From an uncultured Bacilli bacterium (lineage in GTDB: Bacteria; Bacillota_I; Bacilli_A; RF39; UBA660): a stretch of 33,453 nt of DNA. Under the pieces are notes generated by a model. It had not been told where the DNA came from. It saw only the letters and a program-made list of their open reading frames with translations, and did not search any database. Position numbers and translations under genes: made by a program. The stretch covers positions 1-33,453 of the forward strand of contig CANQCH010000002.1 in NCBI GenBank assembly GCA_947589165.1, written 5' to 3'. Below are positions 1-6,904 of the stretch, piece after piece. Numbering within the stretch: the stretch's first letter is position 1; the number at the start of each line of letters is the position of its first letter.

Positions 1-31
1 TCGGACGGACTATCATAAATATTATAACAGA

Positions 32-55
32 TAGTATTAATCTTTTTTAATACTA
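32..55. repeat. Inverted repeat upstream of the first gene
   Basis: TAGTATTA (32-39) and TAATACTA (48-55) form a perfect 8-bp inverted repeat around an 8-base AT-rich loop. It lies about 40 bases upstream of the candidate promoter. It could be the terminator of a gene left of the window or a regulator site. The sequence does not decide between these. Confidence 0.4.
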
Positions 56-92
56 CCTAAAAAAATTTTACACTATCTTAAAACTAGTAAAT

Positions 93-121
93 TTGCATTT
101 TTGAAACTTTTGGTATATAAT
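93..121 (+). promoter_or_regulatory. Candidate promoter for the 150-1016 gene
   Basis: TATAAT at 116-121 lies 17 bases downstream of a weak -35, TTGCAT at 93-98. A TTGAAA at 101-106 is too close to serve as -35. A G-rich ribosome binding site (GGGGG, 136-140) lies 9 bases before the ATG. Confidence 0.5.
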
Positions 122-149
122 ACGTCTTAAAAAAAGGGGGCAAAGATTC

Positions 150-1016
150 ATGGAACCTTTATATTTAAGTGGTTTATTAAGAAAAAGACTAATTAAATTT
201 TATTGGCATACGTTATGTGATTATGATAGCGAAAAGATTACTTTTGTTAATCCGCAAAAGAGACAAAAATTTGCTTTTACTTATATGGGAGAAATTATAA
301 CTACGCCCGACAATAATTCTTTTAAAGAAGAACTCCGAAGCTTACAAGAACAACGTTTACAAGAAGGTATGAAGGAAATTAGTGCTTTAACATTATTTAA
401 GTTTGGCCCTAAAAAATGGAATTTAAATGGACAAATGGTGGCGATAAAAACTGAAGTAGAAAATCTGATGGCCATGATAATGACCAGCGAGCGAAAATAC
501 AGTTTTGCCCTTTTAACGTGTTTATATAAAATAATGGTTAAAGCTAATGTGGTATCGATTAAAGATGATTTGGCAAATTTAGCTACTTTAATTAATTTTT
601 TGGAATTAAATGGCCATGATCTAAAACAAATCGATATTGATTTAATTTGTCAAAAATTTTGCGAAAATTCTTTTCTAATTTGGTCTAATCTATCCTATTA
701 CATTCCCGAATTAAAAAAGAATGTTTTTCATCTAGATGAAGATGAATTAGATCTTAATTGTCGGCAAATTCTTTTTCTTGGCGAATTTATCGCTCCCCAA
801 AAAGTCGCGAAAATTGCCCCTTTATTATTAGAACAAAATGCTAAAAGTAGTTTAATTGCTCAAATCTATTTACTTTTAAATAATGAACAACTAGCCACTA
901 AGATTTGGCAATTACAAAAAGTCGAGGATATTACAACCCCCGAAATTATTGATTATTTATCTTATCAAACACCAGTCTCTTATGCTATTAATGAACTTAT
1001 TCGGAAAAAAAATTAA
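150..1016 (+). CDS. Hypothetical protein, 288 aa, no recognised family
   Basis: I do not recognise this protein. It has no signal peptide or membrane span, so a cytosolic location is likely. The first 110 residues are mixed and basic; the rest (about 115-288) is rich in leucine, isoleucine and asparagine in alternating helix-like stretches, reminiscent of a helical-repeat fold, but no motif is clear. The ATG at 150 follows a G-rich ribosome binding site and a -10 box, and a strong hairpin terminator at 1027-1057 follows the stop, so it looks like an independent single-gene unit. It is the only plus-strand gene before 21917 and converges on the accessory block. Coding is well supported; function is unknown. 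Confidence 0.75.
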   Translation: MEPLYLSGLLRKRLIKFYWHTLCDYDSEKITFVNPQKRQKFAFTYMGEIITTPDNNSFKEELRSLQEQRLQEGMKEISALTLFKFGPKKWNLNGQMVAIKTEVENLMAMIMTSERKYSFALLTCLYKIMVKANVVSIKDDLANLATLINFLELNGHDLKQIDIDLICQKFCENSFLIWSNLSYYIPELKKNVFHLDEDELDLNCRQILFLGEFIAPQKVAKIAPLLLEQNAKSSLIAQIYLLLNNEQLATKIWQLQKVEDITTPEIIDYLSYQTPVSYAINELIRKKN

Positions 1017-1023
1017 AATAATT

Positions 1024-1305
1024 TTAACCCGCGTCGCTTTCGCTCGCCGGTTTTTTTATAATTTTGACTAAATCCGCTACCCCACCAGCGCTCATAGTAG
1101 CCATTAGACAAGTTACAATTGCCGAAAGAAAATTAGGTTCAAGTTTACTAAAAAAACAAATAAGAGCGCTTACTAAAGCAATTAAAACATTTTGTAATGG
1201 AATAAATTTAGATGGTATTTGGGCAATAAATATTTTGGTAATCGCCCCAAAGACATAAGCCACTAAACCAATAATAAGGGTTATATTAATATTCATTTTT
1301 TTCAA
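1024..1305 (-). CDS. Small holin-like membrane protein, 93 aa
   Basis: The short protein has hydrophobic segments near residues 6-26 and 36-55, and a glycine/alanine-rich stretch (ATMSAGGVADLVK) followed by a basic tail. Size, two to three short spans and the IPSKFIPLQN loop resemble small phage holins, which make pores in the membrane for lysis enzymes; that is a family resemblance, not a demonstrated function. AGGAG lies 8 bases before the ATG. It is the last gene of the minus-strand block, 54 bases after the TasA/barrel-like protein, with no convincing terminator between them, so the two may be co-transcribed. Its last codons sit inside the hairpin that terminates the opposing gene. A transporter-like small membrane protein is the alternative. 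Confidence 0.6.
   Translation of the reverse strand: MKKMNINITLIIGLVAYVFGAITKIFIAQIPSKFIPLQNVLIALVSALICFFSKLEPNFLSAIVTCLMATMSAGGVADLVKIIKKPASESDAG
1027..1057 (+). terminator. Rho-independent terminator of the 150-1016 gene
   Basis: An 11-bp stem with two mismatches (1027-1037 with 1041-1051, loop TTT), GC-rich compared with its surroundings, is followed by a run of T through 1057. On the other strand the same bases encode the C-terminus of the holin-like protein. Confidence 0.8.
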
Positions 1306-1359
1306 CTCCTATTATTAATTTATGCAAGCTTGTCCCGCATGATAAAGACAAATATCTAA

Positions 1360-3615
1360 CTAATTTAGTTTATCAAAATACATTTTAGGAACTAAATAAT
1401 TAGAAGTCATAAAATTAAGTGGTATTAGTAAGTTATTCTTATCATTAGATATTTTTTGATCCGTATGATTATCATCGGAAGCATCTATATAATTGATTTT
1501 ATAAACATCACCATTAGTCGTATTAATTGTAACAATATATTCCGTATCTTCATATATATTCGATAATGTGGTATAGCTATCACTAATTTCTCTTGATGTT
1601 TTTATTTGCCCCGTTACAGCATTTTGCAAAGTGATAGTTCCTTCTTTAATGGATTTATATCCTTTGTCAACTTCAGGATTTATATATCTTGGATATATTT
1701 CTAAATCATAAGCTTTTTTATCAGTAAAGGTTAGTTTTTTATAAACAATATCATAATCTAATTTACTTTCTTCTGTATTAGTAATATTTTTACCATCTAA
1801 ATAGATTTTATATTCTTTTTGGGGAATCGCTTTACTATGTCCTGAATCAACAGTAATGATATCGCCATCGGCAAAAACTAAATATACCAGCATATTTGTC
1901 GTAGTTGAAGCAGCATCTTGGATGGTATCAATTTTAAGTGAATTATAATCACCAAATAATTCTAAGATTGTTTCCAATGTATGATACGAAAAGCCAAGAT
2001 TTTCATAATTGTATTTTTCATTAATATCATCCCAATATTCATTAACTTTATTTAAAGGGTCTTTTTCAATCCACATACTAATGGATTCTTCAATTGAACT
2101 GGCTTCAGGTCTTTGAAATTCCGCAATTGATTCTATTTTTTTATTATTGGCTTGAGCTGATAGCATTTCTCCTTCAATATTATTGGTCATGGATTTTTTA
2201 TAATAATTCATGATACTTAATTTATCACAATTGGCAATCATCTTATTAAAGGCATTTTTTACTCTTTGTTCATCCTCTTCTTTAGTTAAAGAATTATCAT
2301 CAACTAAAGAAGTATCATACCAATAAGGAATAACATTAACTAATTCGATATTTTTTTCTTTAGCATATGTATATGCTTCCGCAAAAGTATCTATATAAAT
2401 TTCAAAAACCCCAATTTTATCATTTGCAAAATCGGCTAAAGCATGGGGTTCTGTATCCATCACAATACCTTTAATTGTTGCTTCCGGATGAGCTAAGTTA
2501 TAATTTGCTACTAAATCAATGGAGTTTTTAAATTTTTCTAGTTTATTATACCAAGTTGGATCACCATCAAGTAGATAAGTATTGATATGATTAGTTTGTA
2601 ATTTTTGGACAATGCGAACCGCTTCTCCACTCGTTAATTCTTCATCTTTAAAGGCATGATAAACTTCGGTAATATTTAATTGTTGTAAACGTTTAATTGT
2701 ATTATCAATATTATTAATTGTAAATGGTGTATTTTGCCAACTATAAACAGAATAATTAGCATATTTTTCTTTTTGAATTATTACTTTACCACTTAAATTC
2801 TTACCAGTATTTAAATTTTGATCGGTATCTAGATTTTTAAAATACACTTTAATTTCCCAATTATGTGTCGTTGTATCATTTTCCTTACTTCCACCCGTAA
2901 CTTGAATTTTTTGCCCTACTTTTACTTTGATTAAACCATTTGCCTCCGTAATATCAAAGCCACCTATTTTTTCTTCACCCATAGTAATGGCATCTTCATA
3001 ATATGTTAAAGCTTGGTCATTAATGGAAACATCACTTGTTACAATGCCATCTGGTCCTTTAATACTTAAATATAGTTCGGGGATAGGTTTGTATTCATCT
3101 AACTCATTTTTACTTAGCGCTGCTTTTTTTTCATTATCACTAAGATATATTTTTGGTTCCGCACCATCTTTATTATAACTAGAATATTGTAATTCATTTT
3201 GGTTTATTAAAATATAGACATTATAGGTATATTCTTCCGTTTCATAATAGGTATTATTAGCTTTTAACATAACTGTAGCACTTACCCCATCACCTTGATG
3301 ATTACCTTGTTGATTAAAATTTGCCATATTCGCATTAATGTTAATGGTTACATCATCATTATTATCATCTATTCCTTTATTAAGGACGCTACCATCTTCG
3401 CCAGTTATTTTAGCTTCCGTAATATTCATATCATCTAAAGCGAAAGTCAAATTATCAGTTGTTCCAGTTGTGATATTAATATCCGTATTAGTGCCGGCGC
3501 CAACTTGAGCTTGAAAATAGGCATAAGCCGCTCCAATAAAGACAATTATAAAAAAAAGAAAGCCCATAACAAGTAAAAATGTGGTTTTGGTTTTAGAAGA
3601 AAATTTTTGCTTCAT
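1360..3615 (-). CDS. Membrane-anchored TasA-like surface protein with a barrel-like (glycosidase-like) domain, 751 aa
   Basis: Residues 11-35 form one hydrophobic segment ending in an AYAYFQA stretch, like the signal region of TasA/camelysin fibre proteins. Residues about 40-283 are rich in Asp, Asn and Thr with beta-strand patterning, ending in a GKNLSGKVII motif matched in the next surface protein upstream. Residues about 288-557 look like an alpha/beta barrel: GIVMDTEPH (383-391), VIPYWYDT (428-435), SIMNYYKK (467-474) and IAEFQRPE (497-504) have the placement of strand-end motifs, with Glu389 and Glu499 possible catalytic acids. Residues 570-751 are a beta-rich tail with no sorting signal. 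The gene has its own extended -10 promoter and an AGAGGT ribosome binding site. The glycosidase assignment is inference; a non-catalytic carbohydrate-binding barrel is possible. No SipW-type signal peptidase is in view. Confidence 0.7.
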   Translation of the reverse strand: MKQKFSSKTKTTFLLVMGFLFFIIVFIGAAYAYFQAQVGAGTNTDINITTGTTDNLTFALDDMNITEAKITGEDGSVLNKGIDDNNDDVTININANMANFNQQGNHQGDGVSATVMLKANNTYYETEEYTYNVYILINQNELQYSSYNKDGAEPKIYLSDNEKKAALSKNELDEYKPIPELYLSIKGPDGIVTSDVSINDQALTYYEDAITMGEEKIGGFDITEANGLIKVKVGQKIQVTGGSKENDTTTHNWEIKVYFKNLDTDQNLNTGKNLSGKVIIQKEKYANYSVYSWQNTPFTINNIDNTIKRLQQLNITEVYHAFKDEELTSGEAVRIVQKLQTNHINTYLLDGDPTWYNKLEKFKNSIDLVANYNLAHPEATIKGIVMDTEPHALADFANDKIGVFEIYIDTFAEAYTYAKEKNIELVNVIPYWYDTSLVDDNSLTKEEDEQRVKNAFNKMIANCDKLSIMNYYKKSMTNNIEGEMLSAQANNKKIESIAEFQRPEASSIEESISMWIEKDPLNKVNEYWDDINEKYNYENLGFSYHTLETILELFGDYNSLKIDTIQDAASTTTNMLVYLVFADGDIITVDSGHSKAIPQKEYKIYLDGKNITNTEESKLDYDIVYKKLTFTDKKAYDLEIYPRYINPEVDKGYKSIKEGTITLQNAVTGQIKTSREISDSYTTLSNIYEDTEYIVTINTTNGDVYKINYIDASDDNHTDQKISNDKNNLLIPLNFMTSNYLVPKMYFDKLN

Positions 3616-3636
3616 ATCTGTACCTCTATTTTTTTA

Positions 3637-3665
3637 ATTATATCATGAAACATCAGCCTTAGTAA
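3637..3665 (-). promoter_or_regulatory. Extended -10 promoter of the 751-aa surface protein gene
   Basis: On the minus strand, TGATATAAT gives an extended -10 (TATAAT at 3637-3642) with a weak -35, TTACTA, 17 bases upstream (3660-3665). Together with the terminator at 3678-3712 it makes the last two genes of the block a separate or partly separate transcript. Confidence 0.65.
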
Positions 3666-3677
3666 ATTAATATTATC

Positions 3678-3712
3678 AAAAAAAATAAATGTTATCCAAA
3701 ACATTTATTTTT
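3678..3712 (-). terminator. Terminator after the calcium-repeat surface protein gene
   Basis: A perfect 13-bp stem (3681-3693 with 3700-3712, loop of 6) begins a few bases after the stop at 3718 and runs into a T-tract on the minus strand. Confidence 0.8.
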
Positions 3713-3717
3713 TTAAA

Positions 3718-5787
3718 TTAACTAACTAAATCTACTTTAATATGACCATTAAAGTTCTTACCTTGGTCTTCATTTTGTTCTTTTCCGGTTCCATGCAAAG
3801 TTAAAGACACGGTATAACTTTGCGTCGTATGCGCAGGAATTGCTACTCTACTTTTAATTAACGCATCAGCTTTCGGTGCCGTTTGCCAAGGTTGATTAAA
3901 GCCGCCATTATCACTTACAACACGGTACCAGAAATTCGTACTGGTAAAGGTATTCGTGGTCACAACCCAATTAAGATCATAATACATCGTAACTTCAGTT
4001 GGATTTTGAATCGTAAATTTTAAATCCGGAATGGTCGTATTGAAACCTTCGCCTTGATCATCAGGAAAAATATTTTCGGAAATAACTTCATTTTGATTTT
4101 CAAAAGTAACAATTAAAGATGCTGTACCAATTCCGGTGCCTCCGTTACCTTCTTGTTCCACACTACCATTACCTTTATCAGGCGTTACAATTTCGGTACA
4201 GAAACGATCACAAATACCATCATTATTATCATCACAGTTAATATCACAAACACCATCAGCATCAGTATCAATATTTAAATCTGGGAAACCATCATCGTTT
4301 TTATCAATATTGATATCTGGTGTTCCATCACCATCCATATCTAAATTCGTATCAGGCCAGCCATCATTATCGACATCACAGTTTAAATCACATTTACCAT
4401 CGCCATCAGTATCTTGATCGGTTCGGTTAGTGATATTACCATTTTCATCTTCTTTATTAAAGGTTGGTTTCCGGTTACCATCATGGTCAACATTAATATC
4501 GGGTTTACCATCGCCATCGGTATCACAGTTAACATCACACTTCCCGTCACCATCAACGTCGACATTAAGTTGTTTATCATCTTGATTTTGGTTAAAAATA
4601 CAATTGCTATCACAAATGCCATCATTATTGTTATCGACGTTGACATCTGGTTTACCATCGCCATCAGTATCAATATTTAAATCTGGGGTCCCATCCCCGT
4701 TGGTATCAACATTTAAATCTGGTTTGCCATCACCATCCATATCTAAATTCGTGTCAGGCCAGCCATCTTTATCGACATCACAGTTTAAATCACATTTACC
4801 ATCATTGTTGCGATCTTGATTAGTTCTATTGGTAATATTACCATTTTCATCTTCTTTATTAAAGGTTGCTTCCCGGTTACCTTCATAATCTAAATTCGTA
4901 TCGGGAATACCATCGTCATTGGTATCACAGTTAATATCACACTTACCATCACCATTAGTATCGACATTTAATTCCCGTTTATTATCCGTATCCGTCGACG
5001 TACAATTATAATCGCATTTACCATCGCCATTATTATCGACGTTGACATCTGGCTTACCATCGCCATCGGTATCAAGGTTTAAATCAGGCGTCCCGTCACC
5101 ATTTCGGTCAACGTTAATATCCGGCGTGCCATTGCCATCTAAATCTAAATTGGTGTCGGGCCAACCATCATTATTAGTATCACAGTTTAAATCACATTTG
5201 CCATCATTATTTAAATCTTGATTTAACGGATTACGCACACTCCCATCTTTTTGTAAAACATTAAAAGTTTTTTGCCGATTGCCCCGATAATCAACATTTT
5301 TATCGGGTTTTTGATTCCCATTTTCATCACAGTTAATATCACAAACGCCATCGCCATCAGTATCAATATTTAAATCCGCAACGCCATCACCATTTAAATC
5401 AATATTTAATTTCATCGCGTTTAAATATTGAACCCCGGAATAAGTCGCGGCAATCCCCGCGAATAAAAAAGTAAACAAGAAAATTAAAAATAAACCCATG
5501 TTGCCTTTTTCCACAAAGTCAAATATTACTTTACTGCCATCTTTACTAACTTTTAAATTATAAGGTAAATATATTTCTTTATCTTTAACCTCAAAACATA
5601 AATTTAAAACTTTTTCGACATATTTAGGCACAATTTTTAATGTATCTTCATACATTTTACCTAAAATAGTTTCAATTTTTTGTTTTTGTTCTTGGGCATT
5701 TAAAAGCATGAAGTCTTTTAAGTTTAAAACTTCGCGATTAGCTAATATTTTTTTCTTTTTCTTTTCTTCTTTTACTTTTTTAGCCAT
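3718..5787 (-). CDS. Type II membrane protein with EF-hand-like calcium repeats and a TasA/camelysin-like C-terminal domain, 689 aa
   Basis: Residues 1-96 are lysine-rich and predicted cytosolic; 97-116 is a single membrane span; the remainder should be outside the cell. Residues 128-530 carry about 25 copies of a 12-residue Asp/Asn loop of type DxDGDGxPD, as in thrombospondin type 3 and dockerin calcium loops. About half contain Cys (GKCDxNCD), so disulfides are possible. The loops form a 134-residue higher-order repeat. Residues 555-689 are a beta-rich domain with a KNFNGHIKVDL end, like TasA/camelysin proteins and like the next gene. GAGGG precedes the ATG; the gene starts 10 bases after the DUF2357-like gene, so it belongs to that operon. 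There is no LPxTG-type signal: the N-terminal span is the anchor. Calcium binding is inferred from the motif. Confidence 0.85.
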   Translation of the reverse strand: MAKKVKEEKKKKKILANREVLNLKDFMLLNAQEQKQKIETILGKMYEDTLKIVPKYVEKVLNLCFEVKDKEIYLPYNLKVSKDGSKVIFDFVEKGNMGLFLIFLFTFLFAGIAATYSGVQYLNAMKLNIDLNGDGVADLNIDTDGDGVCDINCDENGNQKPDKNVDYRGNRQKTFNVLQKDGSVRNPLNQDLNNDGKCDLNCDTNNDGWPDTNLDLDGNGTPDINVDRNGDGTPDLNLDTDGDGKPDVNVDNNGDGKCDYNCTSTDTDNKRELNVDTNGDGKCDINCDTNDDGIPDTNLDYEGNREATFNKEDENGNITNRTNQDRNNDGKCDLNCDVDKDGWPDTNLDMDGDGKPDLNVDTNGDGTPDLNIDTDGDGKPDVNVDNNNDGICDSNCIFNQNQDDKQLNVDVDGDGKCDVNCDTDGDGKPDINVDHDGNRKPTFNKEDENGNITNRTDQDTDGDGKCDLNCDVDNDGWPDTNLDMDGDGTPDINIDKNDDGFPDLNIDTDADGVCDINCDDNNDGICDRFCTEIVTPDKGNGSVEQEGNGGTGIGTASLIVTFENQNEVISENIFPDDQGEGFNTTIPDLKFTIQNPTEVTMYYDLNWVVTTNTFTSTNFWYRVVSDNGGFNQPWQTAPKADALIKSRVAIPAHTTQSYTVSLTLHGTGKEQNEDQGKNFNGHIKVDLVS
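4198..5406 (-). repeat. Nested coding repeat: 36-nt units within a 402-nt super-repeat
   Basis: The basic unit encodes 12 residues. A super-repeat of exactly 134 codons occurs at 4882-5283 and 4480-4881, with a partial third copy from 4479 to about 4170. Each copy begins with a GNRxxTFN segment and contains a fixed order of Cys-type and Pro-type loops. Copies two and three share NKEDENGNITNRT exactly in protein; copy one has diverged there. Confidence 0.9.
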
Positions 5788-5797
5788 TTTGCTACCC

Positions 5798-6898
5798 TCA
5801 CTTTAATAGTTCAAATGCTTTTTGTTTACAACTTTCATATTCACGGCCGAGTTTTTTAAATTCTTTAGCGATTTCCTTTTCTTTAGCCTTTTCAATAGTT
5901 AGATATTTTTTAATTTCTTTATTTACTAAAGCTTTAACATCTTTAATAGCTAAATTATCTTCTTTAAGAAGCTTAGTAATCACCATTCTTAAATCTAAAT
6001 CTTCCGCTACTTTTACTTTATCATATTTTTCATCTTTATTCAATTTAAGTGCTTCATTTTGCACAAAAAAGGCAAAATCATACGCTGCTTTTAATTCTTT
6101 TTCCCGATCTAAAGTCTCATCAGTTACTTCGGTCATCGGCTTAATATTATTGCTTTCCAAGTATTCCCATAACTCTAAAGCCTTAATAAAATTTTGCTCT
6201 TTTAAAATAACATTGGTTTTCCGAATGGGACTCCGTACCGGTTGGCTAGCTTGCAAACTTTTAATAAATTGACTGCCCATAAACGCGGCCAAAACATCCT
6301 TGATATGTTCAATACGGGTTTCCAAACTATGACCATCTTTTTTTTCTGGGGCCATTTCTTCGGTTTGTTTACTTTCGAGTTTTAAGGTAACATTAAGGGT
6401 TTCCTTGCCATTTTTGGTTGCCACTTCATAAGTTACCTGACTATCCGCATCGACATGGGATTTTTGATCGGATTCCGCCAATTTATTATTTACAAATTGG
6501 TAAAGGTTATCGACCAAGGATTTAATAAACCGGTTTTCGTATAAATCAACGGTTTCTTCCCGATAAACATTTAATAATTTTAAAGGGATAACGTTACCAT
6601 CTTCATCCACATCTTGAATTAAATTCGTATTTTGCGCTAAATGACGAATACTTTCTTCGGTTACCACTTTCGCTTTTTCAATTGGCACAATATTTTCTTC
6701 TTGTACAATAAAGCGCCGTGGATTACGAATAATATTATCCAAATACGGAATAGATTCTTCAATCATTTCAATCCATGAAGTATCACTAATTACTTTATGA
6801 ACTTTAGTCGTTGCCTTTAAATTACTCGGGTTGTTTTTCACAAATTGTTCGTATTCTTTTAAATCTAAAGATTTTATGAATTTTTCTAGTTCCATCAT
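5798..6898 (-). CDS. DUF2357-like (McrC-associated) protein without an obvious nuclease domain, 366 aa
   Basis: Residues about 40-300 resemble the DUF2357 domain, found in McrC-like partners of McrB ATPases: a helical start (WIEMIEESIPYLDNIIRNP), a SIRHLAQN segment (83-90), then ETVDLYENRFIKS (115-127), whose ENRF core is typical of the family. A WEYLE helix follows. The usual partners add a PD-(D/E)xK nuclease; here the C-terminal 90 residues are lysine/glutamate-rich helix (coiled-coil-like) and I see no nuclease motif. There is no signal or membrane span. Two adjacent ATGs (6898, 6895) follow AGAGG; the second has the better spacing. The gene lies 6 bases after the AAA+ gene and 10 before the calcium-repeat gene, and ends with TGA, showing the standard code. 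The family call is from motif memory and needs a profile search. Confidence 0.7.
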   Translation of the reverse strand: MMELEKFIKSLDLKEYEQFVKNNPSNLKATTKVHKVISDTSWIEMIEESIPYLDNIIRNPRRFIVQEENIVPIEKAKVVTEESIRHLAQNTNLIQDVDEDGNVIPLKLLNVYREETVDLYENRFIKSLVDNLYQFVNNKLAESDQKSHVDADSQVTYEVATKNGKETLNVTLKLESKQTEEMAPEKKDGHSLETRIEHIKDVLAAFMGSQFIKSLQASQPVRSPIRKTNVILKEQNFIKALELWEYLESNNIKPMTEVTDETLDREKELKAAYDFAFFVQNEALKLNKDEKYDKVKVAEDLDLRMVITKLLKEDNLAIKDVKALVNKEIKKYLTIEKAKEKEIAKEFKKLGREYESCKQKAFELLK

Positions 6899-6904
6899 AA
6901 CCTC

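Noticed and set aside
1064..1258. 64-aa frame opposite the holin-like gene
   Set aside because: It overlaps the better-supported gene, which has a clear AGGAG; this frame has no Shine-Dalgarno and lies across the plus-strand terminator's downstream side.
1024..1305. Prophage remnant signalled by the holin-like gene
   Set aside because: No integrase, capsid, terminase, lysin or attachment-site repeats were seen nearby.
4136..4819. Open frames on both strands over the calcium-repeat region (4136-4417, 4383-4673, 4414-4680, 4604-4819)
   Set aside because: They are shadows of the highly repetitive coding sequence, with low-complexity translations and no ribosome binding sites.
4198..5406. CRISPR-like array
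   Set aside because: The 36-base periodicity is in-frame protein repeat coding with no unique spacers and no cas genes.
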